From: Desertifilum tharense IPPAS B-1220
Lineage (GTDB): Bacteria > Cyanobacteriota > Cyanobacteriia > Cyanobacteriales > Desertifilaceae
DNA length: 64,000 nucleotides
Direction of reading: 5' to 3'
Assembly: GCF_001746915.1 (NCBI RefSeq)
Contig: NZ_MJGC01000051.1
Span: forward strand, 1-64,000
The translations under genes and the position numbers were made by a program. Below are positions 44,493 through 53,507 of the stretch, one piece after another (the first letter of the stretch is position 1; each line of letters begins with the position of its first letter). The notes under the pieces are model-generated. The model made no database searches. It was not told the origin of the DNA and saw only the letters and a list, made by a program, of their open reading frames with translations.

Positions 44493-46310
44493 TTAGGTCT
44501 TTTTGAGGTGTTGTCCCCGTTGTTGCAGGCTTTGTAGATAGTCTGTTTCATCTTCAGCGGTTTGGGGCGCAGTTAATGGGCGCGGTTCGCTACTGGTGCG
44601 GCGTCTGCGGGCGCGTTTGGGTAAGCTGGGCAACTCTGCTTCTGACGGGATGGGGGAAGGAGGAGGGGGAGTATCGAGAACTGGGGTAGCTTGAGGCTGG
44701 CGACGGAATCGATCGAAGAAGTCAACAGTGTTTGAGGTGCCGTTTGGTGTCTCCCGAACAGCAACCAGGGGTGAGGCGGTTTCCGGTAGGGGTGTGGTTT
44801 CTGGGTGGCGTCTTAAAGTTTTGCCTTTTTGCTGGAGATTTTGCAAGTAGTCGCTATCGTCTTCTGGGGTAGCAGGGGTTAAGACGGGGGTGGGACGATC
44901 GCGGCGGCGGGTTCGCTGTCGAGTTTGGCGCAATTCGGCGGCGCGGGTTTGCAGTTCGGTAAAGGTATCGCTTTCGGTGATGGCTGCGATCTGTTGTTGT
45001 TTTTTCTCCTCATCAATTTCAATGTTGATGATGATTTTCTTCACCCCTTGGTAGATGGCTTTGCCATGTTTGACGAAAAAAAAACTCAGCGTTCCTCCCA
45101 AAAGCGCGATCGCAGCCGGAACCAAAGGAACCCACCCAGAACCCAGGAATAGCAGGTAAACAACGCCATACAGAACGGCGATCGCGATGACGATCGAAAC
45201 GCCATACACCCAGAGGCGGCGGGTAAATAGGGCGATCGCAGATCCGAAGAGTGCCCAAGCAAAGATCCAGAGGATTTCTACCCCTTCTGGCCAATACCAA
45301 ACTAAGGGACGATTATCGAGAACGGCACTTAAAATCTGACTGACGTTTTGGGCGTGAACGACCACTCCTGGCATTCGCCAAGCGTCTGTTGCAGCGCTGT
45401 AGGGGGTGTAAAAGTCATCTTTGACAATGGAGGCCGTATAGCCAATTAAGACAATCCGGTCTTCAATTAAATTAGGGTCAACATTTCCCTCTAAAACATC
45501 GGTTATTGTGACTTGTTGCACGGCATTACGGTGCGATCGATAATTGAGGGAAATTTGGTAATTTCCGGTATCTGCCCGTCGATAACCCCCGGCGTTAGGC
45601 GTTAAGCGTCTAAAGACGGTTGAACCAATCTGCATATTGCCATTGTCTAGCAGTTCGGGTTCAAACCCTTCTTCCATCAGGTACAGCAAGGCTAAGTTAA
45701 ACCCAAAGGATAGTAATTGATTGTCAGGGTTTGGATCGTTACAGATATGTTGCGAGGGAACGGGTAATTCCGACTCTTGGGGAATGGATAGCAATATGGC
45801 GCGGCGCAGGGTTCCTCCCGGATCGATGGGTAAGTCTGCAAAACCCACTTGTTCGGGCGCAACTCCGGGTGCCGGTGCAATCCCCGGTTCATCGACGGAA
45901 CTCATCTGGCAAACTGTAATAATGCGATCGCTATTTTCTAATTGAGAGATTAAGGCTTGGCGTCCTTCCCCTTGAGGCACATCGCGCAAAATATCAACGC
46001 CAATTGCACGCGGTTGGGCGGCTTCTAAGCGTTCCAACAGTTGCGCTAGGGTTCCATCCTCTAGGGGATATTCGCGGCGCGTTTGAATGTCGCTTTCGCT
46101 AACCCCCACGACTAACAGGCGATCGTCAGGCCCTTCATCGGGACGCCAGCGCATCATCTGGTCGTATGCGGCTAATTCTAAAGATTGTAATGCGCCCAAT
46201 TGTCGCAAACCTACCACAACCCCACTCACAATCAGGCTGGTCAGGAGTATGGACTTACCCCAGGTGGGAAAGTTGAGGTTGCGGAATTTTTCACTCCTCC
46301 AAGGACTCAT
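44493..46310 (-). CDS. CHASE2-domain membrane protein inside the CIS locus
   Basis: A 605-residue protein. A first membrane helix lies at about 18-37. A CHASE2 extracytoplasmic sensor domain follows (about 40-330), with DQMMRWRPDEGPDDRLLVVG, PRAIGVDILRD and DRIVLIGYTASIVKDDFYTPY. Three hydrophobic helices come at about 345-420, then a cytoplasmic tail of about 180 residues with KKIIINIEIDEEKKQQQIA and Pro/Arg-rich linkers. The tail contains two copies of a DYLQxLQQxG motif, at residues 483-501 and 586-604. CHASE2 is normally fused to kinases or cyclases; none is present here. Its place between PAAR and gp25 genes suggests a membrane receptor or anchor of the injection system. ATG 46310 is 12 bases after the PAAR stop. 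Confidence 0.85.
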   Translation of the reverse strand: MSPWRSEKFRNLNFPTWGKSILLTSLIVSGVVVGLRQLGALQSLELAAYDQMMRWRPDEGPDDRLLVVGVSESDIQTRREYPLEDGTLAQLLERLEAAQPRAIGVDILRDVPQGEGRQALISQLENSDRIITVCQMSSVDEPGIAPAPGVAPEQVGFADLPIDPGGTLRRAILLSIPQESELPVPSQHICNDPNPDNQLLSFGFNLALLYLMEEGFEPELLDNGNMQIGSTVFRRLTPNAGGYRRADTGNYQISLNYRSHRNAVQQVTITDVLEGNVDPNLIEDRIVLIGYTASIVKDDFYTPYSAATDAWRMPGVVVHAQNVSQILSAVLDNRPLVWYWPEGVEILWIFAWALFGSAIALFTRRLWVYGVSIVIAIAVLYGVVYLLFLGSGWVPLVPAAIALLGGTLSFFFVKHGKAIYQGVKKIIINIEIDEEKKQQQIAAITESDTFTELQTRAAELRQTRQRTRRRDRPTPVLTPATPEDDSDYLQNLQQKGKTLRRHPETTPLPETASPLVAVRETPNGTSNTVDFFDRFRRQPQATPVLDTPPPPSPIPSEAELPSLPKRARRRRTSSEPRPLTAPQTAEDETDYLQSLQQRGQHLKKT

Positions 46311-46321
46311 CGTTTTCCTCC

Positions 46322-46801
46322 TTAAGCGATCGTGACAGTGGGACAACCTGCGGCGATTTTATTCACCGAGAGGGTTTCTTGAATGGTATCTCCTACGCGA
46401 CAGGCGGCTAAGTTATTGATAAAAACGGTGGAACTGCCATCAATGACGACGCCACTTCCATGTGGAACTACACCGTACAATAGGGGACAAAGATGTTTAT
46501 CAGCCGTGAAGCTAGAGATCAGTTGGGTCATCATTTGTACGGTTGTGATGATGGTTGTCGCTACTTTGGCTTCCGCCGCCGGGGAAGCTGGGGTTCCTTT
46601 AACGGCGAGGGCTTCTATTTGTGATTGGGCGATCGCATTCATCCCCTGGTTAAAGGTATTGGTCAGTTGCGCCGCCTGCGCTGGCGATACGCCTCGCCAA
46701 GCGGGAATTTTTCCAATAAACACGTTCTGACTCCCTAAACCTGGCGTTAAGGGCGTACCGTGGGCGGTCATATCTCCTAAGCGGGCGGCGGGTTTTTTCA
46801 T
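46322..46801 (-). CDS. PAAR-like spike tip protein
   Basis: A 159-residue PAAR-like protein (Afp10-type). AARLGDMTAHGTPLTPGLGSQNVFIGKIPAW at the start and SGVVIDGSSTVFINNLAACRVGD towards the end are the two halves of the PAAR repeat cone, separated by a helical insertion of about 60 residues (NTFNQGMNAIAQSQIEALAV). Conserved His and Cys could bind the tip metal ion. It would cap the VgrG-like spike. It lies between the VgrG gene and the CHASE2 gene. Confidence 0.92.
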   Translation of the reverse strand: MKKPAARLGDMTAHGTPLTPGLGSQNVFIGKIPAWRGVSPAQAAQLTNTFNQGMNAIAQSQIEALAVKGTPASPAAEAKVATTIITTVQMMTQLISSFTADKHLCPLLYGVVPHGSGVVIDGSSTVFINNLAACRVGDTIQETLSVNKIAAGCPTVTIA

Positions 46802-46805
46802 AGTG

Positions 46806-46907
46806 CTTCTCTGAGTGCTGAGTGCTGAGTGCTGTAGCTTGCTTCCGCGTAGCGGTGTGCTGAGTGGGGAAGAGGGTGGGGGGATGGGGAAATGGGGGGA
46901 TGGGGGG
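46806..46907. repeat. STRR array with a small inserted palindromic element
   Basis: GAGTGCT heptamers before the PAAR start are interrupted at about 46835-46856 by TAGCTTGCTTCCGCGTAGCG plus flanking bases, containing the inverted repeat CCGC-GTA-GCGG. G-rich units then continue to the end of the VgrG gene. Confidence 0.8.
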
Positions 46908-48716
46908 TTAATTTAAGAAAATCATGCTGCCTTTGACGGTGATGGTGCCATTGGCTTTAATTTCTAGGGTGGTGGCGGCTTGGATGTTGATGCTACCTGT
47001 GGATTTGAGGGTGATATTTTGGTTCATGTCGCTGAGGGTGAGTTTGTGACCGTTAGCGGTTTCAACTTCGATAGTGCGATCGCTATCATTCAAGCGCAAT
47101 TTGTGACCGCCGGAAGTTTGGACGTAAATCCCATCTTTGCTGCTACCTTTGTCCTCTTCAACAAACTGCAAGGTATGTCCGGTGCGGGTTTTCAGGGTAC
47201 GCAAGCGCACTTGTCCGCTTTGGATCGTATCGTTTATGGAGGCGGGAGGCGCATCTTTGCCATTCCAAACGCCACCAAGGACGTAAGGACGATGAATATC
47301 GCCATGTTCAAAGGCGACTAAGACTTCATCATTAATCTCTGGGAGACAGTCAAACCCCCGCTGGCTACCTGCACCCAAGGCGACAACTCGCGCCCAGTTG
47401 CTAGCGTGTTCTTCAGTCAGGGTAGGAAATTTAACTTTAACTCTTCCCCAACCCTTGGGATCTTTATTATCAGTCACAATACCCACCATCAGGGTTTGTC
47501 CGGGTTGCAGGTGGTGTTGGGGAGAAACGACATCGAGAAGGCTACCTCCCCGCGAACCTCGGACGCTAAATTCGGTGGTGTAGAAGCGTTCGTAGTAGAG
47601 ATGGCGGGTTTCGGTGACGTAATATTTACCGCTATGCAGGCCCATATCTGCAACTTTAACGACTTTTCCGGGGCGAATGCGCGGATCGCCTTCTCCTTTA
47701 GCATCGGCGTAGACAAATTCGCCGCTGAGTTCGTTAAATAGGGCGTTGGCGATCGCTTCTGCTTCTTTACCTTGAAAGATGGGTTGGTCTACGACTACCA
47801 TCTTCGGGGGATTGCGATTCAGGTTAAAAAGCGTGCTAGTCTCTTTCCCTTTACCATTCTCGGTTTGAGTAATGGGGTTTGAAGCTTGAGGTTTGGGTGC
47901 AGTTTCGACAATCGGCTTTTTCTCGCTATAGTCCCAACCGCGCACTTCTACACTGCTGACTTGTTCGGCGCTGGTAACGCGGACTCGAAAGCTATGCAAA
48001 TCTTTTAACCATTTCAACTCAATTTCTGAACCCGCTTTGGGTTTGCGAAAATGCAGTTTCCCATCATGCATGAATAATTCAAATCCTAACCGCGCCGCGC
48101 GTTCTCGCAAAAACGCCATATTGGTTTGATTTTCTTGAAAAACATAGTCATGGGGCGATCCGGTGTTGTCTAAGGTTCCTACAGGTATCCCAACTTCCTC
48201 GACAATCTTTTTGACAATATCCTTATCGGTCATGTTTTGGAAGGATCGGTTATATCTGCCGCGATGCAAGCGGTGAGAGACATCATAACCGTGAACGATA
48301 ATAGGGGCTTGGGATTGGTCGGTGAAGTGGGTTTCTATCCCGGTAATTTCCCCTTCTAAGATTAAGTCTTGATGCGGATGTTCAAAATCTTGGTGGGCGG
48401 TGGTGCTGGCTTGAAAGCCAATTTTGACGGGTTTACCGATTTCCAGTAATTCTTGGTAGCGCCAGGGGCGATCGCGATCGCGTCCTGGGAAATAATCATT
48501 TTTGACAACCAGCGTAAATTTTGACGGTCGGTGCAAGCTTTCCTCTGCCGCAATTTGGATAATATCTTCCATCAGATCGTCCATTAGCGGATCGGACGAA
48601 TCTTGCGGATTTCGCGCGGCTTTGCGTCCGTCAATCTCTAAATACGGAAGGGCAAGATAGCGAGAAGGAGGGACATCGCGATTGGCTGATAATCCCCCAC
48701 CAGAAAGTGCTTGCAT
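46908..48716 (-). CDS. VgrG-like spike protein of a contractile injection system
   Basis: A 602-residue spike (Afp8-type). The gpD/gp27-like part spans about residues 20-390, with SRYLALPYLEIDGR, PSKFTLVVKND and GYDVSHRLHRGRYNRSFQNM. A gp5-type OB domain follows (MVGIVTDNKDPKGWGRVKVK, LPEINDEVLVAFEHGDIHRPYVLGG) and then a beta-helical needle of alternating GGHKLRLND, NGHKLTLSD and ITLKSTGSINIQA units. The ATG at 48716 has no clear ribosome site. The 30 codons before it are open and in frame with the upstream gene, separated from it only by a TAG. Confidence 0.92.
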   Translation of the reverse strand: MQALSGGGLSANRDVPPSRYLALPYLEIDGRKAARNPQDSSDPLMDDLMEDIIQIAAEESLHRPSKFTLVVKNDYFPGRDRDRPWRYQELLEIGKPVKIGFQASTTAHQDFEHPHQDLILEGEITGIETHFTDQSQAPIIVHGYDVSHRLHRGRYNRSFQNMTDKDIVKKIVEEVGIPVGTLDNTGSPHDYVFQENQTNMAFLRERAARLGFELFMHDGKLHFRKPKAGSEIELKWLKDLHSFRVRVTSAEQVSSVEVRGWDYSEKKPIVETAPKPQASNPITQTENGKGKETSTLFNLNRNPPKMVVVDQPIFQGKEAEAIANALFNELSGEFVYADAKGEGDPRIRPGKVVKVADMGLHSGKYYVTETRHLYYERFYTTEFSVRGSRGGSLLDVVSPQHHLQPGQTLMVGIVTDNKDPKGWGRVKVKFPTLTEEHASNWARVVALGAGSQRGFDCLPEINDEVLVAFEHGDIHRPYVLGGVWNGKDAPPASINDTIQSGQVRLRTLKTRTGHTLQFVEEDKGSSKDGIYVQTSGGHKLRLNDSDRTIEVETANGHKLTLSDMNQNITLKSTGSINIQAATTLEIKANGTITVKGSMIFLN

Positions 48717-48806
48717 CAGGGTTCTGAGAAATCCGTCGTTGCCAGCATAAAATGCGCCCCAGGCTTCAGCTATTCCCCAAAGGTCGAATTCGCCAGCCTC
48801 TATAAG

Positions 48807-49463
48807 CTAGCGACCGTTTCGCCGCTGTTCTGTCTCTTCAGAGACGCGGTTTCGTTCCGGGGAGTTTAAACGACTCTCCCGGCTATCCCCAAATCGATCG
48901 ACATTTTCAGGACGGCGTTGTTGTCCCTCCACAACCGAAGCATCAACTTCTTTTAAAGTTAAATTCACCTCAGCCCTCACGGGAGTCCCATCGGGTAAAA
49001 ACATCTTCAACTGGTATCTCACCGACTCCACAAAGCAACTCGCCAAATAATCATTCGCTCCCCATAGAAAAATATAAATCGGCGGTCGTTTTTGCTGTTC
49101 AATAAACTGAACGGACTTTAAAAGCTGATTAATATACCGATCGAGAACGCTAACCCCTTCTTCGTAAGTATCAAAAACAATCTTAGATAAAGTAATGACA
49201 CAAGGATCGGGGGCTGCGAAACTGACCTTGGGCTGTCCTCGACGACTTCTTGCCCCTTGCGGTTGATTCAACTTAACGCTACGCGATAAATCCAACTGCG
49301 TCGGATTAAACATAAATTGAATATCATAGTCTTGACTGTCTAACGAAAATAGCTTGGCTTTCACTAAGCGTTGCGAAGTTCCATTAGACTCCCAATTATT
49401 CCCGCTTGGAAGTCTATTTCCAGAGGTTAAACGTTGCGAAGCATTATTGCGAGATGAAAACAT
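48807..49463 (-). CDS. CIS tube adaptor protein (Afp7/LysM-type)
   Basis: A 218-residue protein of the contractile injection system tube adaptor family. LVKAKLFSLDSQDYDIQFMFNPTQLDLSRS is the diagnostic N-terminal segment, followed by ITLSKIVFDTYEEGVSVLDRYINQLL, PIYIFLWGANDYLASCFVESVRYQ and FLPDGTPVRAEVNLTLKEVD. Homologues often end in a LysM domain. Here the tail after about residue 185 is instead a disordered, Arg/Glu/Asn-rich stretch of about 35 residues, so the LysM domain is missing or lost. In known particles this protein joins tube and spike. Confidence 0.9.
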   Translation of the reverse strand: MFSSRNNASQRLTSGNRLPSGNNWESNGTSQRLVKAKLFSLDSQDYDIQFMFNPTQLDLSRSVKLNQPQGARSRRGQPKVSFAAPDPCVITLSKIVFDTYEEGVSVLDRYINQLLKSVQFIEQQKRPPIYIFLWGANDYLASCFVESVRYQLKMFLPDGTPVRAEVNLTLKEVDASVVEGQQRRPENVDRFGDSRESRLNSPERNRVSEETEQRRNGR

Positions 49464-49478
49464 TTTTAATCCTCAATT

Positions 49479-52400
49479 TTACCACGGTAAACGACCTGAG
49501 TAATAACCGCCTTGACGTTCGCGTTCTATTTCTAAACGTTGTCTTAAAAGGTGATAAATTTCCGATGCTAAAAGCTCTAGATTTTGGGTCGGATTAGCTG
49601 AAGAACGCTCCGATTGTTGATTGGCTTCTGACTCAACTTCATGGATGGGTTGTTCGCCATTCAATTCGGATTCTAACCTGGAATCCGCTGGAGGAGAAGA
49701 AGATACGAGACTTGCGCTTTCTACGTCCTCAAATCCTGAGTAATCAGAAGCCGTTTGTGCCGTTGATGTGCTTGTAAATCCTCCCCATAGATCGTCATCC
49801 CATTGACTTTCATCCCGCAAGGGTTGAACAATGGTCGGCTCAATATTTGGACTCGAAGAACGACGACTCCCTCCCGTTGTTTGCCTCAATAAATCAGCAA
49901 TGCTATCCCAAGAATCCACTGGCTTTCGGTTGACATCTGGGGAAAATGATGATATTTTTTCTATAGTGGATGATAAACTGGGAGAATAGTCTGCCCGTCG
50001 TCTCAGGGAGGGTGGAGAAACCGAGATTTCCTCAGCATAAACCGGTTCAGCCACCACTGAGGGAATATCCGGGTCAAGATATGAACGATTCTCTGAAGCC
50101 ACCTCTGGCAAACGATGGCTGATTCCACTTTCAGCCTTTGCTTGCACCCAATCAGGCGACAACGCTTCATCAGGTTTTAGACTCGCCTGTAGGGGTTGAC
50201 CTAACGGTTTAAGCGTCCCCAAATTTTGCAAAACTGTGGGTAACTCAGGTAAAGACTCCTCTACAACATCTGGACGAGAATTAGCTGGAACTTCCGCAGA
50301 TAACCTGATTGGGGATTGAGAACCTACCGCAGGCAATTCCGATGCAATCGATTCTAGAGGATAAACCGGACTTTGTTTCATCTCCTCGGCTTCAACCTCT
50401 TGGCGACGGATAACTTCAGGTGTCGAGTGAGAGTCTAACTGAGAGGGGACACTAGGCGGCACATTTTCCCGCAAATTGCTATTTTCCGAAAAGCTTTCAT
50501 CGGGAACCGCAGTTTGTTCTGATAAATGAATCTCAGAAATCGACTTTCGAGAAACCCTCGTTTCAGGTTCGCTTGTAATTTCAGGAGAAGCAGGCGGAAT
50601 TGCTGCATCCAACCCCTCATCGCCTTCCTCACCCCCATTAGATTGTATTCCGGTTTGCTCGTGACCTAAACTTTGCGGAATTTCCGAATGGAGATTAACC
50701 TGCCGTTGTAGAGAATCTGACGTTTCCTGCAACCGTTGAATTGGCGGTTGAGGAATTTCTTCACCCGCCGGTATTCCAACCGAATCAGTTGTTATTGTTT
50801 CCGTCTCATCTCCCCCTGGCGATATCTGATTCTGTATAGCTTCACCCGCTTGCATCCAATCTGAGAGAATCGGAAGATTACCAGAAATAGACGTATCCGC
50901 TTGAGTTTGTATTGGTAAAGATTCAACTGGAGTAGAATCAACCTGAGATTCTCTCGTTGGCGTGGCGTCTGGAGTTTCCTCACTTCCCTGAGATACTGCT
51001 TTACCTACTATCTCTGATTCTGGTATCGGTTGGAGAATTTCCGGGAGAGATACCGAAGTTTCAGATATCTCTGGCGATATGGCTTCAACACCTTCAGCGG
51101 TTTCATCTGCAAGACGAAGTTGAATTGCGGGCGAAGGGGAACTTACAGGTTCTGAATGTTCTCCCCGATGGGTTAGGTGCAAACTTTCTGAGAAGGAAGT
51201 CGCAGATTGTGTCTGTTCCAAAGAAACGGGATTTTCTGATAGTGTTGCAGGCGGTGAGGTTTCCTCAAAATCAGAACTTACAGGCTGTATTGTTTCCCCA
51301 GAAGTCGTATCTTGGGATGCAATAGCAGATTTTGCTTGTATCTGTTCTGAAACAGCTACCCTATCTGAAGTCTCTGCAACGGGGGTGGGTTGAGAAGTTG
51401 GCAGACTTCTTGCTTGGATAACTTCTGCTGGGGAAGATGTAGGTGAAGTGGTTTCTGGAGAGGCTACCTTATCCGAAGTTTCTGCAACGGGAGTGGGTTG
51501 AGAAGTTGGAAGACTCTTTGCTTGGATAACTTCGGCTGGGGAAGATGTAGATGAAGTGGTTTCTGGAGAGGCTACCTTATCTGACGTTTCTGCAACGGGA
51601 GTGGGTTGAGAAGTTGGAAGACTCTTTGCTTGGATAACTTCGGCTGGGGAAGATGTAAGTGAAGTGGTTTCTGGAGAGGCTACCTTATCTGACGTTTCTG
51701 CAACGGGAGTGGGTTGAGAAGTTGGAAGCCTTTCAGCTTGGATAACTTCTGCTGGGGAAGATGTAAGTGAAGTGGTTTCTGGAGAAGTCACCCTATCCGA
51801 AGTTTCTGTAACAGGTGAAGTTGGAATACTTTTCGCTTGGATAATTTCTGGCGAGGTGAGTTCTGCTGGAGAAGCCACCCTATCCGAAGTTTCTGTAACA
51901 GGTGAAGTTGGAATACTTTTCGCTTGGATAACTTCTGCTGGGGAAGATGTAGATGAGGTGGTTTCTGGAGAAGTTACCCTATCCGAAGTCTCTGTAACAG
52001 GTGAAGTTGGAAGACTTCTTGCTTGGATAACTTCTGCTGCGGGAGATGTAGATGAGGTGGTTTCTGGAGAAGTTACCCTATCCGAAGTCTCTGTAACAGG
52101 TGAAGTTGGAAGACTTCTTGCTTGGATAACTTCTGCTGCGGGAGATGTAGATGAGGTAGTTTCTGGAGAAGCTACCCTATCCGAAGTTTCTGTAACAGGT
52201 GAAGTTGGAAGACTCTTCGCTTGGATAATTTCTGGCGAGGTGAGTTCTGCTGGAGAAGCCACCCTATCTGAAGTCTCTGTACCAGGTGAAGTTGGAAGAC
52301 TTTTCGCTTGAATAGCTTCTGCTGGGAAAGATGTAGATGAAGTAGGTTCTAGAGAGGCTACTCTATCTGAAGTCTCTGTAACGGGAGTGGGTTGGGAAGT

Positions 52401-53495
52401 TGGAAGACTTTTCGCTTGGATAGCTTCTGCTGGGGAAGATGTAGATGAAGTATTTTCTAGAGAGGCTACTCTATCTGAAGTTTCTGTAACAGGTGAAGTT
52501 GGAAGACTTTTTGCTTGGATAACTTCTGGGGAACTCGCACTTTCTACCGAGGGTACACAACCCGCAGTATCTAAAGATGGTGAAGGCTGGATGGCTTCTG
52601 GAGAAACCCAGTTGTCGGATAGGGTTGAACGTTGTATTGCTTCGGAAGCATTAACGCCTGTAGACTGCGTTACTTCTGGAGTCTCGGAAGTAGATTTAGA
52701 TTGGATATCTCGTGGAGGTGCGATCGCGTCAGGTAAATTTAAAGAAGAATTCCCTGTATCAGGAGAGGTGGGAGGCTGACTGGGTGATGCGCTTTCTTGA
52801 ATTGACGATTGAACGGTAGAGTCTTCTACAGGTATAGTTTCAGCGTTTGTCTCTCTTTGCGGTTGGATATCGGGAGAAACTGGCTGAGGTTCGACAACCC
52901 CTTGAGGCGATGGGGAAGTATCGGGTTGCGTGGCGAAGGTTGGAAGCGTCTGTTGGGGAGGAAGTACAGGATTTTCGCTTTTGGCTTGAATTGAGTTGGG
53001 GTTAGATAAGCCTAGGGGTTCGCTTTCAGCGTTGCGGGAGAGTTGAGGCTGTGAGGCGGTTGGCGGTGAATTTTCAGCTAGGGGGAAATGCGCTATCGTC
53101 TCCTGTGAGTTGGGTTCAGTTTGTGCTAACTCAGTTTGAATTGGGGAAAAATTAGCAACTTGAGGAGAAGCTGAAACAGGGGTGGGTTGAGTTTCGGCGA
53201 TATCGGTAGGTTCTGTCGTTTCGGAAAAGGTTTGCAGGTTGGCAGGGGTTGGGGATGGACGAGAGCGGGAAAAGAAGGGAGAATCGTTAAAGTCAACCTC
53301 TGTTAAAGGGAACTCAGGCATGGCTTGAGCAAAAAAGAGGGAGGGATTCAGCACGTTGAGCGATCGCGCTCCCAATGGCACAATAAATTGAGGTTGAATC
53401 CAGTTTTGTCCTAATGCTGGCGATGGCACCAGGGGATGCTTGAGTCCCAATGGCTCTAAAATTGAACTGGGTTGAAGGTTGAGGGAGTCTGCCAT
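49479..53495 (-). CDS. Giant Ser/Thr/Pro-rich repeat protein in the CIS locus
   Basis: A 1338-residue protein I cannot assign to a known family. Residues 1-80 look ordered (ALGQNWIQPQFIVPLGARSL). Most of the rest is Ser, Thr, Pro, Glu-rich and likely disordered. Residues about 320-720 hold twelve or so tandem repeats of 29-37 residues built on VIQAKSLPTSPVTETSDRVA plus a Ser/Thr linker. Isolated IQAKS or IQSKS motifs occur outside the array. The last 30 residues (LASEIYHLLRQRLEIERERQ...) resemble the end of the 92-aa protein at 54.2 kb. It sits between the tube protein (12 bases) and the tube adaptor (15 bases), so it is part of the operon. A tether, ruler or cargo-binding role is possible but unproven. 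Confidence 0.85.
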   Translation of the reverse strand: MADSLNLQPSSILEPLGLKHPLVPSPALGQNWIQPQFIVPLGARSLNVLNPSLFFAQAMPEFPLTEVDFNDSPFFSRSRPSPTPANLQTFSETTEPTDIAETQPTPVSASPQVANFSPIQTELAQTEPNSQETIAHFPLAENSPPTASQPQLSRNAESEPLGLSNPNSIQAKSENPVLPPQQTLPTFATQPDTSPSPQGVVEPQPVSPDIQPQRETNAETIPVEDSTVQSSIQESASPSQPPTSPDTGNSSLNLPDAIAPPRDIQSKSTSETPEVTQSTGVNASEAIQRSTLSDNWVSPEAIQPSPSLDTAGCVPSVESASSPEVIQAKSLPTSPVTETSDRVASLENTSSTSSPAEAIQAKSLPTSQPTPVTETSDRVASLEPTSSTSFPAEAIQAKSLPTSPGTETSDRVASPAELTSPEIIQAKSLPTSPVTETSDRVASPETTSSTSPAAEVIQARSLPTSPVTETSDRVTSPETTSSTSPAAEVIQARSLPTSPVTETSDRVTSPETTSSTSSPAEVIQAKSIPTSPVTETSDRVASPAELTSPEIIQAKSIPTSPVTETSDRVTSPETTSLTSSPAEVIQAERLPTSQPTPVAETSDKVASPETTSLTSSPAEVIQAKSLPTSQPTPVAETSDKVASPETTSSTSSPAEVIQAKSLPTSQPTPVAETSDKVASPETTSPTSSPAEVIQARSLPTSQPTPVAETSDRVAVSEQIQAKSAIASQDTTSGETIQPVSSDFEETSPPATLSENPVSLEQTQSATSFSESLHLTHRGEHSEPVSSPSPAIQLRLADETAEGVEAISPEISETSVSLPEILQPIPESEIVGKAVSQGSEETPDATPTRESQVDSTPVESLPIQTQADTSISGNLPILSDWMQAGEAIQNQISPGGDETETITTDSVGIPAGEEIPQPPIQRLQETSDSLQRQVNLHSEIPQSLGHEQTGIQSNGGEEGDEGLDAAIPPASPEITSEPETRVSRKSISEIHLSEQTAVPDESFSENSNLRENVPPSVPSQLDSHSTPEVIRRQEVEAEEMKQSPVYPLESIASELPAVGSQSPIRLSAEVPANSRPDVVEESLPELPTVLQNLGTLKPLGQPLQASLKPDEALSPDWVQAKAESGISHRLPEVASENRSYLDPDIPSVVAEPVYAEEISVSPPSLRRRADYSPSLSSTIEKISSFSPDVNRKPVDSWDSIADLLRQTTGGSRRSSSPNIEPTIVQPLRDESQWDDDLWGGFTSTSTAQTASDYSGFEDVESASLVSSSPPADSRLESELNGEQPIHEVESEANQQSERSSANPTQNLELLASEIYHLLRQRLEIERERQGGYYSGRLPW

Positions 53496-53507
53496 CCGTT
53501 TAACCGA

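Noticed and set aside
51772..52311. Plus-strand 179-codon frame opposite the giant repeat protein
   Set aside because: It is the antisense reading of the repeats (regular SEVSVTGEVG pattern) and has no ribosome site or family match.
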